Positions 1 to 10,352 of a stretch of 64,000 nt of DNA are shown piece by piece. Source of the DNA: Lepidodermella squamata (lineage: Eukaryota; Gastrotricha); the NCBI GenBank assembly GCA_047495785.1, contig JBLDXI010000026.1:1302001-1366000 (forward strand), read 5' to 3'. A program made the position numbers and the translations under genes. The stretch's first letter is position 1; each line of letters starts with the position of its first letter. The notes under the pieces were generated by a model. The model did no database searches. It was not told the DNA's origin and saw nothing but the letters and a program-made list of their open reading frames with translations.

Positions 1-170
1 CGCTTCCCCCGCTCGGAAAAAAAACCGTGCTAATAATTTATTCAATCAACCAAATCAATACAACGTCATCGTTGACTCCCGCTGAAATTGAGTTAGCAAT
101 TCTAGCAGACGGCGATCATCTTATATTTTGATATTTTTATTTCTCGATCTGTTGATAAATCTTACTCGCC

Positions 171-569
171 ATGAAACTGGTCGTTATCATAGTAATTTTC
201 GCAGCCGTAACTGTTAGTGTTCAGGCCTGGAAAGTGGCCATGGATATGAAATCAGCCGATGAGAAAATCAACGTACTTCTCAGCCAAATGCCTCCAGAAG
301 AAGCAGCAGGCGCGTTGAAGAAAGCTTGCGAGGCCTGTTTCCTGCCGGTGAGTCACTCACTACCTCTGACTCTCGCTGAAAAAATGCACCAATTTTCACG
401 TTTTTCTTTTAAGGATCAACCAAAATTAGCTGAAGTGTGTCAGAGGCAGAAACCGGCGGCTCAGATTAGAATTCTGCGCAGCAAATGCCGCAAAAACGCT
501 GGGCTAATTCGAGCGAAATTGCTGGAGAAAAATGTCTCCCAACCAACCACCACGTCATCGAATGCTTAA
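171..569 (+). CDS. Small secreted Cys protein A (2 exons, unknown function)
   Basis: Exons 171-347 and 414-569 join in phase to a 110-aa protein. The 66-bp intron (GTGAGT...TTTTAAG) has no stop and would otherwise be read through as 22 extra residues. Residues 1-19 form a hydrophobic signal peptide ending VSVQA. The mature part is basic, with CxxC just before the intron, then a Cys 11 residues on and another after exactly 15 more. The same pattern and intron position occur in the gene at 1909-2594, which supports this model. I do not recognise the family; the Cys pairs suggest a small disulfide-stabilised extracellular protein. The C-terminus ends in a Thr/Ser run. Confidence 0.7.
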   Translation: MKLVVIIVIFAAVTVSVQAWKVAMDMKSADEKINVLLSQMPPEEAAGALKKACEACFLPVSHSLPLTLAEKMHQFSRFSFKDQPKLAEVCQRQKPAAQIRILRSKCRKNAGLIRAKLLEKNVSQPTTTSSNA

Positions 570-1908
570 TTTTAGCTTTGCAAAACTTATTCTGCCTTTT
601 ATATGTAACTTTGTTTTTGTTTATATTGTTGTGAATTAATCTTTCGATTATGGCCGCAAATTTTGATTATAAGGCGGTGGTTTTCAGCGATGAAAAGTTG
701 TTTTTAATAAATAATACGGCTATATAGGTACGGATAATAGAACTTTGTCGCAGCTCTATTCTTCAATCTTTTCGCTAACCAACGCGCCTCAATAGCATTT
801 ATTGTTCTGTATGATTGAGTTATGAACAACAGACGTCCAAAACGCTATTAATATACAGGCGCGATATTTCAAAACTTGGGTATAAAAATGATTGAAATAA
901 GGGAACGTTTTTTGCGCTGATTTCATAACCAAGCGTGATAGGGTGACTTCGACATTCCGGGAAAAAAATCGTGCGAAAAATTCACGTGTCATTTTGCGGT
1001 GTTAATTATCCATTTCCATTAATAGGTATCTCAAAATTATTCCATGGAGCATGGCAATCAGAATTAAATGACACATGTCACGTTTTTTTTACCTGCAAAA
1101 TTGCTATATTGCTCTCATCGACCTTTCTATGGCGCCTGGATTCAAACGCTTTTAACGGTATTGAAAAGGAGGCACTACCTCTTTGCAGCGTAAAAAGATC
1201 GAACGAGTCTATTATCGTTGTTATAATACTATTCCGGTGCAAAGCGTCACTTGATAAGCCCTCGGATTTATCGGCGACACTTGGTTAAAAAAACGAACAT
1301 ATTGATTGCTATTCCGATTCATAAATTATTACCGAAAAAAAACGCGCCATTTCGGGATGAAACGTCTGTGCAATTAAGCCGGCTAGTCGCGCTTAGCAAT
1401 TATGTACGCCATAGAGGCGACTCACTGCCCACCTGATGACGTCCGCAATTTTACTGCTATCAAACGCAGGACGGTTTTTTGACCGTTTTGGAGCGCGCTC
1501 GCGATTTTTATCACCGCGCGCAGATCACTCGCGCAGATATAGCATTTTTTTCTTGCGCGATGTCTACTGGCGTAATAATATTTGTTGTCAACAAGCGCCA
1601 TCGCTGTGATTTGTCGTATAAATTATCAGGTGACACTAGTCACTAGACATTGTTTTTGTTTTGCTCCAGTTTTCTTCGTGGACAATCAGCCGATGTAAGA
1701 AATCGTTGCGAATCTTGTTTACAACCGTCTCGTACGAAAAGCTCGTTAATTACTTTCCAGGCTTCTTTCGCGTCCTACACTTTAGCATGATTGGCTTCTC
1801 AGGTTTAAGGTCTCCCTCGAGTAATTATCCTGCACTCAATTTGTCTAATTCAGTGTTCAGTTCAAAATTCTACTGCTATATTATTTTTAGACTTAAAACG
1901 TATTGAAA
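570..1908. other. Intergenic, 1.3 kb
   Basis: No convincing coding region on either strand. It holds the 3' end of the first secreted-protein gene, with an AATAAA-type signal near 707-715. A TATAAA lies at 1617-1622 after a GC-rich patch (about 1490-1545). The TATA could belong to the promoter of the gene at 1909 if that gene has a longer 5' leader, but the 287-bp distance makes this weak. Confidence 0.5.
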
Positions 1909-2594
1909 ATGTTTGCAGTTACCATAATCTTCTTCGCTCTGGCCCTTGTTTCCCAAATCTCAGCCTCAAGCGCACCGTGTAAACACCAACCGGGTAAAGC
2001 TGAAGCAGCAATGGTAGCTTTAATGTCCAGCAATTCGTCGGAGAAGTTGGACAAAATTATCGATAAAAATTGCGTGGAAGTCGATCGCCCGAGTATGGTA
2101 AGATCCGGAGCTTCAAAAGCATCCTGGTGGTCACGGTTGACTGGGCTAGATCAAGACAACAACAAATTCAGCCAGGACTTGGCTCAAATTCAGCGAGAAA
2201 TGAGCATCGTCCTCAAGTTCGTTTCGCGCAAAACTCTGGAAAAGTCATCCTATCTCGGCTGCGTTGTTTGCTTTTTTGAGGTTAATTTGTTCAAGTTTTG
2301 CCCGTTCAGCTTGTTAATTTTCATCATTTCTTTCAGTCGGTTTCTGATCAAACTGAGGCTCAAACTTGTATAAAAATGGATACAGTCGAGCGTATCCAAA
2401 TGGTGCGAAAGCAATGCGCGCCTAAAAAGCAGGAATTATTCCGCCGAACTATGGTCGCAGTTTTGCACACTATGGAACGCGATAGGCCGCTCACACAGTT
2501 CGACCCGGCTGCGGTTGCCGCGCTGACGAAATCGCTGACGAGCCGGAAGTCTTCGCACCGGCGCGCGGACAAAGACAAAGTGCAGGCAGATTAG
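1909..2594 (+). CDS. Small secreted Cys protein B, paralogue of A (2 exons)
   Basis: Exons 1909-2280 and 2337-2594 join in phase 0 to 209 aa; the intron is 56 bp (GTTAAT...TTTCAG). The ATG at 1909 opens a clear signal peptide ending near residue 19 (SQISA). A CxxC pair (GCVVC) sits just before the intron and C-x15-C follows in exon 2, the same spacing as in the 171-569 gene. The start of exon 2 (DQ..., then RIQMVRKQC) aligns with DQ... and QIRILRSKC there. Exon 1 is about twice as long as in the paralogue. The C-terminus is Ser/Arg/Lys-rich. Function unknown; extracellular location is inferred from the signal peptide. Confidence 0.7.
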
Positions 2595-3059
2595 AGCAAC
2601 TTTTAGACACGTGTGATAATTTTAGAGCCGTGTTCAATCGTCATCGATGTATGGTGGATTAGCTGTCATATTCAAATGATTGACGTAGGTGATGAACCTG
2701 CCGGCAGATGATATCACAGCAAATAATCTTGCGATCGCGTCGTCTATAGTCAGCACCCTAGATTTCGGTGTGCGTTTATCACAATTATTTATACTCGGAA
2801 TGCTATGCTGAATAGAAAATCAGAATAAAAAGCAATGTAATTTTAATCGAAGAAGTTCGCAATTTGGCACCTTTTCTGTCTCTGTATGTCTGAGGTTTTT
2901 TTTACACATAGCGAGCACAGGTTATTTTCATTTCAAATAATGCCCTGAGGGAAGACTTTCTATCTCTAGGACAGTTTCGCGTGGGTATCGTCCTGAAAAT
3001 CTTAACCAGAATTTGTTCTAGACAAACCCAAATTAAATTTATTTTTTTAATCAAATTAA
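2595..3059. other. Intergenic between convergent genes
   Basis: No gene seen. An AATAAA at 2824-2829 is a likely poly(A) signal for the upstream plus-strand gene. The rest is AT-rich and would hold the 3' UTR of the minus-strand AGMO gene. Confidence 0.5.
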
Positions 3060-4742
3060 TCACTGCACTTTATGGTTTTCTTTAACAAGGTTCTTTGTAC
3101 CGGACAGCATCCCACGGACCGTTTCCACTAAGGACACAACAACGGATACTTTGTAAAAAATCGCCCCGTAGTTGGCTAATTTATCGGGTAATTGATAGGC
3201 TTCAGCGTAGATGGGCGTGAAAATAACCACGAAAAACAACACGCGTAGTGTCTCAAGGCCACTGCTCCAGCGTCTCCGATCATAGATGAATCCTAATGAG
3301 CACAAAGTGGTCAAAATAGCAAATGCGGTAATAACAGCCCGCCTCTCGCCGTAGTTCCGCTCATCAATCGGCGTCGCATCCACTGCTATGGCGAAAATTG
3401 CTGTTATAGCTAAGAAATGGGCCATTGTATACACCGACAGCCATTTAGGCATTGGCGTCCCATAGCGGATGATTTTCGATTTATCAACAGGTGGTAGATC
3501 CTTCGGGTCGCCCATTCGTAAATTTGGCTTGCTCGGAAACCAGCCCGGGCCGTAAAATAAGGCTTTGAAAAAATTGATCACACGCGTTCGACCCTCGAAT
3601 TTTTTAGACTTCCAAACCAGGCGAAGTTTGCGGTAAATATCCTTGAAGTGGCTGAACTGGACAAAGAGGGCGTCGAAAGAATTAATATTGTGTATTAGAC
3701 CGAAAGCAACTGGTTCTTCATCCCTCTCCTCAGCGAAAGTTCCTAAAAAATAATTATAAGAACGAAAAATGTTCACTCTTTCGAGATTATACCGAACATT
3801 CGGTCCCAAATTATAAAGAGACCGGCGTAATTTTTGTCGACCGCGTAAGGATTGCGACCATGGTGGACCCGATGATGACTTGCAGTGTTAAAAATCCATT
3901 CAAACGGCCCTAATTTTCCGATTATCTATGGAGAAAAATTTCCAAAATATTTGGAATAAATGGGTGAAAATGCATACCTCGGTATGTAGCCAAAACTGGT
4001 ACAAAAAGTTGAGCTGGAAATGCATGATAGCCATCGGGGGAGGAATAGCCAATGCCATTGGTTGGTAGAAAATCTAATCATAAATTTCAATTTTTGGCAA
4101 TTTTTAAAGCATGGAATCTTACGAAAGATGCGTATTTTTGTATTATCGCTTGTCGCAGAGCCGTTGAGACGTTGTAGTACTCAGAGTTATGATGCGTTTG
4201 ATGGAAGGCCCATAGAATATTCACCTCTATTCAAGGTAAGATGCATCAAAACAAAGCGTAAAATATTGAAGTGTGGCTTTACCATGGGCAGCTCTATGAA
4301 ACCAGTAGTAACAGAAATCAACTGCAAATAAAGCTAGAATCCAAGTTAGAATCGAATCGGTCGGAAGAGTGTACAATCGGTAATTGTTGTAAATCCAAAT
4401 GTAAACAGCCATTTCGATCGATCGACCAAATAAACTTTAGTAATATAAATTTCGAAATAATTTTTCAAATCTTGGTAACTCTGCTTACTCTGGTAGCCGA
4501 GAAAGCAATCCTGCCCCAGCTGATGTGAGAATATCGCCCATCGAATAAATGTCAATGCCCTTCCAGGCTCCAACCAGAATCTCTATCGCCAAAAAACCCA
4601 AGAAGTAGGGAATCGCTGGAACAACTAATCCGGGCACATCATCGACTCGATAAAACGTCGTTTCTTGTGGTGTCACCGCATAAAACATGGACCGCAAAAT
4701 GAAGGTATCGTTCCATAGCGAAGAATTTGGGGGAAATTCCAT
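3060..4742 (-). CDS. AGMO: Alkylglycerol monooxygenase (6 exons)
   Basis: Exons on the minus strand: 4742-4489, 4434-4283, 4226-4123, 4073-3978, 3925-3793 and 3742-3060; all phases agree and give 473 aa (human enzyme about 445). The fatty acid hydroxylase histidine box is complete: HRAAH at 131-135, HQTHH at 144-148 and HHRVHH at 219-224. The segment LYQFWLHTE before the third box is typical of AGMO. The family cleaves O-alkyl ether lipids with tetrahydrobiopterin and non-haem iron in the ER membrane. Several hydrophobic segments flank the boxes. Introns are about 50 bp. Without the splicing the gene looks like several disconnected ORFs. Confidence 0.92.
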
Positions 4743-5135
4743 TGTTAAAAAATCCTAATTTGAACTTGCTGCTTGCAAATGATGCTTCAAACTGCTAATG
4801 GTGGAGAAATATCATCGGCATCGAGCTATGATAAGAAAACTTGATAAGAGGCACGTGTTCAGCTTGTGCGTCATGAGTCATAAGCGTCATGAGAAAAAAG
4901 TAAAATGGATGGTCGCGTGTGGTCCTAAAATGCTAACTTCCATTCAAATGTTCAATTATTGGCGAAATTTGCTGTTTTATTCCGGCAGATGATCAAACAA
5001 AGAAGACACGCGTATTTATGATAGAATTTTTTATTTTAGCTTTCTTTCTCTTTCGAACATCACTCTTTTCCTCATCGCAAACGCGGCGAATCAGCAGCAC
5101 TAATAGACTTTGGAAAAATGTCCTCAGCACCAGAT
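4743..5135. other. Intergenic between AGMO and RPL5
   Basis: AT-rich, no gene recognised. It would hold the AGMO promoter or leader and the RPL5 3' UTR, both on the minus strand. Open frames here have no family features. Confidence 0.45.
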
Positions 5136-6316
5136 TTACTCGGCACCTTCGACGAGCTTCTTCATGAAGTGCCTCTTGCGCTGGACGATGCGGTTCTTGC
5201 GGCCCGCCAGAGACAACCGCGGCTTCTTGAACGACTTCATCTTCTTGCGCGCCTCGGCGGACGGCTTCTGCGCCTTCTTCGGCACGAACTCGGGGTTGGC
5301 GCGGATCGCCTTGTGCGCCTTCTCGTACATAGACTCGACCATATCACCAGAAATGCCGTGCTTGACGTACTGCGAGAACAGCTTCCTAAAAACCACACAA
5401 AATATGCATTAATTAAAATTGCGCATAAAAAAGATATTTTAAGGAGGATTTTCCAATTTTAAAGTCGAACTAACTTGTATTGATCGGGATCTTCACCCTG
5501 GAGGGTCTTCATGTAGGAAGCGATGTGCTTGCCGAAGATGCGATCGCGGTGGGCCTTAGCGTCGTAGTTCTTCTTCTCCTTCTTGAAGCCGAAGAAGCGC
5601 TTGGTCGAGTGGGGAATGTCAAGACCGCCGTCGAGGGCGCCCTTCAGCACGCCGAAGATGCGCGAGCCGGTGGTGGTGCGGCGCAGACCGAGGTCGAGGA
5701 AGCAGCGGAACGGACCCGCTCCGTCATCGACGCCCTCAACCTGGTAGTCGTCACCGGTCACCTTCTCGACGCCCTTGTACACGCCGTCGAGCTTGAGCTT
5801 CTTGAGCACACGGCGGGCCAACAGAAGGCCGGTCGCGTACGCCGCCGAGTAGTTGGTCAGACCAACAGTGATGCCGTAGCGGCGCAGCTCGTGCGCATAG
5901 GCAGCCGCCATGACGATATCACCTTCGATGCGGGCATAAATGATCTGAAAGATAATCAAAATTTGAACAAAAGGAACAAAAAACGCCAAAATGATTTCGA
6001 AAATGAGCAAGATTTTTGATATTTTAATCATGGAAAATATTTGAAATTTGAAGGAGGATTTTTACATCAAAAGGGAGACTAATAAAGCCAAATCTAAAAC
6101 TCCAATTATTCAATGCAGCAAAATTACCTGAGCAGTGATGTTCTTGTTGCTGAAGCGGACAACAATACGGTACTTGGGCGTATTAAATTTGTTTTTGTCC
6201 TGGGTGATGAGACGCTTGCGGGCGTAGTAGTCGGTGCGGCCCTCCCGACGCCTGCGGAACTTGGGCTGGTAGCGCTTGAAGTACGCGCGGTTCTTGACAA
6301 CCTTAAGGAAACCCAT
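5136..6316 (-). CDS. RPL5: 60S ribosomal protein L5 (uL18), 3 exons
   Basis: Exons 6316-6128, 5944-5475 and 5385-5136 join in phase to 302 aa (human 297). It begins [17 protein letters not shown] and carries the basic [16 protein letters not shown] segment, near-identical to eukaryotic L5. RPL5 binds 5S rRNA together with RPL11 in the large subunit. Exon 2 is GC-richer than its surroundings, as expected for a highly expressed gene. A TTTTAG acceptor about 20 bases before the ATG fits trans-splicing or a 5' UTR intron. It is the last of four closely spaced minus-strand housekeeping genes. Confidence 0.97.
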
Positions 6317-6599
6317 TTTCCCAATTAATGCTATAAAAGCACCTAAAATAATCAAATAAATAAACAGTCAATTAAGAACTAAATTTTATAATCAATCAGC
6401 AAACAAAAAATGCAGCTGAACATCACAGCAGAGAGATTATTCAGAACCGAATGAATATTATATTGCACGATTCAAGGCAGCAGAAAACAAAGCACTGAAC
6501 GTTTTGTTCGAATCATTCAATAATGCTCGAAGTCTAAAGCGAACAAACAGTAAAATCAAACAATAAATTATCACGTCAATTCGAAGATTCATTCCGTTT

Positions 6600-7766
6600 T
6601 CACAGCTCCTCGTGGCGCAGAGCGTGCTTATCGCCCATACCAAAGTATTGCGACCACTTGTGGTGCTGGAATCGATGGCGGTAGACAAAGGCAGAGAAAG
6701 AAGAGATGCAGTTTCCAATGAAAAAATCAGCCTCGGTCAGTAGAGCAACGTCCAATATCACATCTTGGTTATCGGGAATTTTGACTATCGGAATATCAGC
6801 CCGGTCGATCTTCCGCATCTTGTCGCGAATGGCCTGCTTCAAATCGTCGTTATCAGTTGCGATGAAAATCGTTTTGATGTCGTGCTTTTTCACGGCTTTC
6901 GCAATTTGATTGGTGATCTTCTCGGTCGGCGGGAAGCATAAATCATATTTCAGCGGGCCGTTTTCGAAGTTGGAGCCAAGGCACTGTGGACTATCCATCA
7001 TATGCTGCTTCTTACCCTCGATGTTTTTCACGTGGTCACAGGCACCCTTCCAATCCACACCGTTGCGCAGATGAATTCCAATGTAAGGCCGTTGAATGTT
7101 TTGGGTGATGAAGGCCTCCATTTTGTAAGTCACGAAATCTGAGAATTGATAGGCGTGCTTTTGAAGAGGCCAAGCTTGGGGCTGGGGCGGGTAGGGTGAC
7201 GGGGCGCCGGTGAAGGCTAAAACCGGGTACTTATCAGCAGGATAACGACGCTTCCATTCAGCAGCTGAAGACGGAATTTCAGCAGTGTAGTACAGCGGCT
7301 TGAAAAACTCGGATGAATCGAACTCGATTTTGAAGGTATCCCAGAAAGAGTCAAATGGGTTTCCAGCTCGAGCATTGCAGTCGTTTTGCTTCGGCCCATG
7401 AGTATTTGCATCGTAGCAAAATGAGATTCGTTTACCCTTTGGCCAAACCGTCGGTGCAAACTTCGACATGAATTCTTGCATGAGAATCGAACGGTGGAAT
7501 TTGGCAATATGCTCCACCTTGAAATAACGATCGAAAGGCACTTGAACAGACCGAACGGAGCCAGGTGGGTATTCGACCCAGTGAGGCAAGATCAGGGTTC
7601 TATCGAGAGATTTCGCGAAGAGTAATGAGCCAAGAAATTGATCGGCTTGGTTTCCAAAACGACCCATACAAGGACAAAACATCACATAGCCGTTAGGGTC
7701 AGCTTCGTTTTGAGCATTGGCAAGAATCATCGACCCAAACAGCGCGATCACAGATAAGAAATTCAT
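6600..7766 (-). CDS. POFUT1: GDP-fucose protein O-fucosyltransferase 1
   Basis: A single-exon gene of 388 aa, the same length as human POFUT1. An N-terminal signal sequence of about 19 residues (MNFLSVIALFGSMILANA) is followed by the GT65 core: CPCMGRFGNQADQFLGSL, the HLRNG motif that contacts the donor substrate, and a C-terminal HEEL, a KDEL-like ER retrieval signal. The enzyme adds O-fucose to EGF repeats such as those of Notch in the ER. A TTTTAG acceptor lies about 12-15 bases upstream of the ATG. The absence of introns contrasts with its neighbours. It sits between RPS18 (151 bp) and RPL5 (283 bp). Confidence 0.95.
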   Translation of the reverse strand: MNFLSVIALFGSMILANAQNEADPNGYVMFCPCMGRFGNQADQFLGSLLFAKSLDRTLILPHWVEYPPGSVRSVQVPFDRYFKVEHIAKFHRSILMQEFMSKFAPTVWPKGKRISFCYDANTHGPKQNDCNARAGNPFDSFWDTFKIEFDSSEFFKPLYYTAEIPSSAAEWKRRYPADKYPVLAFTGAPSPYPPQPQAWPLQKHAYQFSDFVTYKMEAFITQNIQRPYIGIHLRNGVDWKGACDHVKNIEGKKQHMMDSPQCLGSNFENGPLKYDLCFPPTEKITNQIAKAVKKHDIKTIFIATDNDDLKQAIRDKMRKIDRADIPIVKIPDNQDVILDVALLTEADFFIGNCISSFSAFVYRHRFQHHKWSQYFGMGDKHALRHEEL

Positions 7767-7917
7767 TCTATTAAGGCGTCCTAAAATAAAATCGAAAATA
7801 AATAACAACCCGTAAGAAAGAAAGACTTTTGGTGCGATGCGTGCATATTTTTCTCAAATTATCACTCTCTTCTCCAAGACAATAAAGCACACTCTGAAGA
7901 ACATTATAAAGGAAGCT

Positions 7918-8488
7918 TTACTTAGCACCCTTCTTCGACACACCGACAGTGCGACCACGGCGACCAGTAGTCTTGGTGTGTTGACCACGGACACGCAGAC
8001 TAAAAATATTGACATAAGAAAATAAGAGGTGATGAATTCAAAAAATTACCCCCAGTAGTGGCGGAGACCCCTGTGGGCACGGATCTTCTTGAGACGCTCC
8101 AAATCTTCACGCAGCTTGGTATCTACGTTGTTGGAGACGATTTGAGAGTACTTGCCGTCGCGGATATCCTTTTGCCTGTTAAGCATCCACTTGGGGATCT
8201 TGAATTCGAGGGGGTTGTTCATGATCTCAGCGATCCGGTCAACTTCGGATTCGGAGAGCTCACCAGCGCGCTTGTTAACATCGATATCAGCCTTGCGGCA
8301 AATAATGAAGGCGAAGCGGCGACCGATACCCTAACAAAGCAACCAATTCATCAAGAAATTCGTGAAGATGGCCAAGATTATACCTTGACGGAGGTCAGAG
8401 CGTAGGGGACTTTGCGTTGACCATCGATGTTGGTGTTCATGAAACGCAACATGTGCTGAAACTTCTCAGGGAACAGAAGGGACCCCAT
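7918..8488 (-). CDS. RPS18: 40S ribosomal protein S18 (uS13), 3 exons
   Basis: Exons 8488-8384, 8330-8050 and 7999-7918 join in phase to 155 aa (human 152). The start [15 protein letters not shown], the body with [14 protein letters not shown] and GIGRRFA, and the C-terminal [19 protein letters not shown] are characteristic of eukaryotic S18 in the head of the small subunit. A TAG acceptor lies one base before the ATG, leaving almost no leader. Introns are 49-53 bp. Confidence 0.97.
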
Positions 8489-8766
8489 CCTAATGCTTTT
8501 TTCAGCTAAAGTCTAAAAATAACAACAAACGAATGAAACATTGACATTGAGACACATTCTTAACCATTGGCAAATAATAATATTATTTCACAAGAATAAC
8601 GCATGCACCTTGAACCACTGAAACATATAATGATCGACGCCAGGAATGAAAGTTCATAGACACAGCCACGAAGATTATATTTTGACCAATAATAATAATA
8701 TAATAGTACGAATAAGCAGATGACAGGATTCCATCAAGTTTTCACAGTCGTAAAATTCGAAATTAG

Positions 8767-9464
8767 TCACTTATCCTTCTTGCCACCGCCTTGGAGATCG
8801 GCAATTACTTCAGCTTTAGCTGAGTTGAAAAGATCCAAGATCTTTCGTTTGAATTCTGATTCAACCAAAACAACACCGTTAACGTCAACGAATTCAGTGA
8901 CGCTGGTAATAATAGACTTGGTCACTGATGCGTTCCTGTATGCAGTGAAAATGTTAGCGCAGGCAACAATTGATTATAACGGTTTTACCTTTCCGAGCGC
9001 TTATTGGCATGCTCTGGGGTGGCAGTAATTTGCAATGTCAAAGTATACTCGTCATCGTAACGCTTGAGATTAGAAAACACATTGATATCGAGAAGAATAG
9101 CGAGCGAGCCCTCAATCTTGATTGTCAGATCACGAGCATAGCCAACGAAGAAAATACCTCGCTCCACAAACTGAACATACAACGTAGCAATGACTGTGAT
9201 GATGAAATAGCTAACAGCGCATTTAGCTAGGACCCCGGAACTGGCAGGGAATGGATAAAGCCAATCCCATAGTAAGGCAAACAGCGCTACCACAACTGCC
9301 AATGTACAGAGAGCGAGGCGGATGTCACACAAGTAAAACTTTTCATTGAAATCCAGATCTTCAGCAAAAATCTTCCGGGCACCATCATCAAGAGCATTTT
9401 TGACAGCACATCCGTCCCACTTGTCAACCTTGATAGGCTTCTTTGACATGTCCTCTTTCGACAT
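8767..9464 (-). CDS. SPCS2: Signal peptidase complex subunit 2 (SPC25), 2 exons
   Basis: Exons 9464-8989 and 8935-8767 join through a split AG|G codon to 214 aa (human 226). Near the N-terminus is VDKWDGCAVKNALDD, then two adjacent membrane segments (about residues 50-68 and 80-100), the topology of SPCS2 with both ends cytosolic. The tail is lysine-rich (GGGKKDK). The subunit supports the ER signal peptidase and its contact with Sec61. The ATG at 9464 was chosen because it is the first in frame after a TTGTAG acceptor; a second Met five codons on is possible. It diverges from COPA. Confidence 0.93.
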
Positions 9465-9624
9465 TTACTTTAGAGTTAGTTTTAAACACCTACAATTAAA
9501 ATGGCATTAGTTAGAACATATCAGGAACACAACTCCATCTTTTTGAGGTCAGAATGTTTGAGCAAGAATTGATGCAAAGTACCGATTTCACAAAAGTTAC
9601 CACAGGTTGCCCTTATTTACCAGG

Positions 9625-9795
9625 TCACTGAGCATTCGGAAGCTCGGGGTCAGTCAGTAGGTTCTGGGAGCTTCGCGCTTTGAGACTTCGCAAGCTTGAT
9701 GATCCTCCACCCCACGTTAGCGCTCTCCCAACGTAAGCGATCGACGCTGAAACCCCGGCAAAAACACCCAACTTCGCTAAAACACGCGGCTTCAT
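9625..9795 (-). CDS. Hidden 56-aa ORF, possible small membrane protein
   Basis: The minus strand from ATG 9795 to TGA 9625 encodes 56 aa beginning MKPRVLAKLGVFAG, with a short hydrophobic stretch at about residues 8-23 and a polar Ser/Arg-rich tail ending DPELPNAQ. The stretch is clearly GC-richer than its AT-rich flanks, and a TTAG acceptor-like site lies three bases before the ATG, as at neighbouring genes. It is 160 bp upstream of SPCS2 on the same strand, so it could be the first member of the run. The basic start and single membrane span would suit a small mitochondrial inner-membrane protein, but I do not recognise the family. Confidence 0.5.
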   Translation of the reverse strand: MKPRVLAKLGVFAGVSASIAYVGRALTWGGGSSSLRSLKARSSQNLLTDPELPNAQ

Positions 9796-10352
9796 TTTCT
9801 AATTTACATAAGTTTAATACCAATACTAAACATTTATTTAATGATTAATTATACATTTAAGGGTAATAAGTGTTGAGATCTGAAAACTGGCGCTATTTAT
9901 GTTTTTCGAAGGCGATGACGCGCAAAAGAAATCTTCTCGCCAAATAACCGGCAACCTTTAGGCTTTAGGCACGGCGGATGACGTGGTGACGTGATGTGAT
10001 GCGAGTTGCGCATTGTGAAGGGAAATGTGCATTTCAAGTCAGAATTGACCAGTAAGCAGCTCGCTTCAGGGACATTATTTTCCGGGATGCAATAGATGTG
10101 AAAATCGGCGACTTCACCCTCATCGCTACATCAGAAAACAGCTTCAATCGTTCTCAAAACTCAAGTTCAGTTCTCAGTTGATAGGTGGAACTTTCTAATT
10201 CTTTTCCTGTCCTCGTTGCTGATTGATGAAACCACATTTTGGAAAAGCGTTTTATGGCTGCAATTTTTAGTTTTCAATCATTTTGGCATTGTATCCACTA
10301 ATCACATTTGATTTTTTTTCTTAAATGCTTATAGAGTTTAATTCGTCTAAGG
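9796..10352. promoter_or_regulatory. Shared upstream region between divergent SPCS2-side genes and COPA
   Basis: This stretch separates the minus-strand run from plus-strand COPA, so it should hold promoters in both directions. No TATA box stands out. A GC-richer patch with a tandem GACGTGGTGACGTGATGTGATG lies near 9980-10002 and contains two overlapping ACGT cores, which could bind bZIP factors. That reading is inference. Confidence 0.4.

Noticed and set aside
5480-6019. 179-aa plus-strand frame opposite RPL5
   Set aside because: A shadow of the GC-rich RPL5 exon 2 in the opposite strand.
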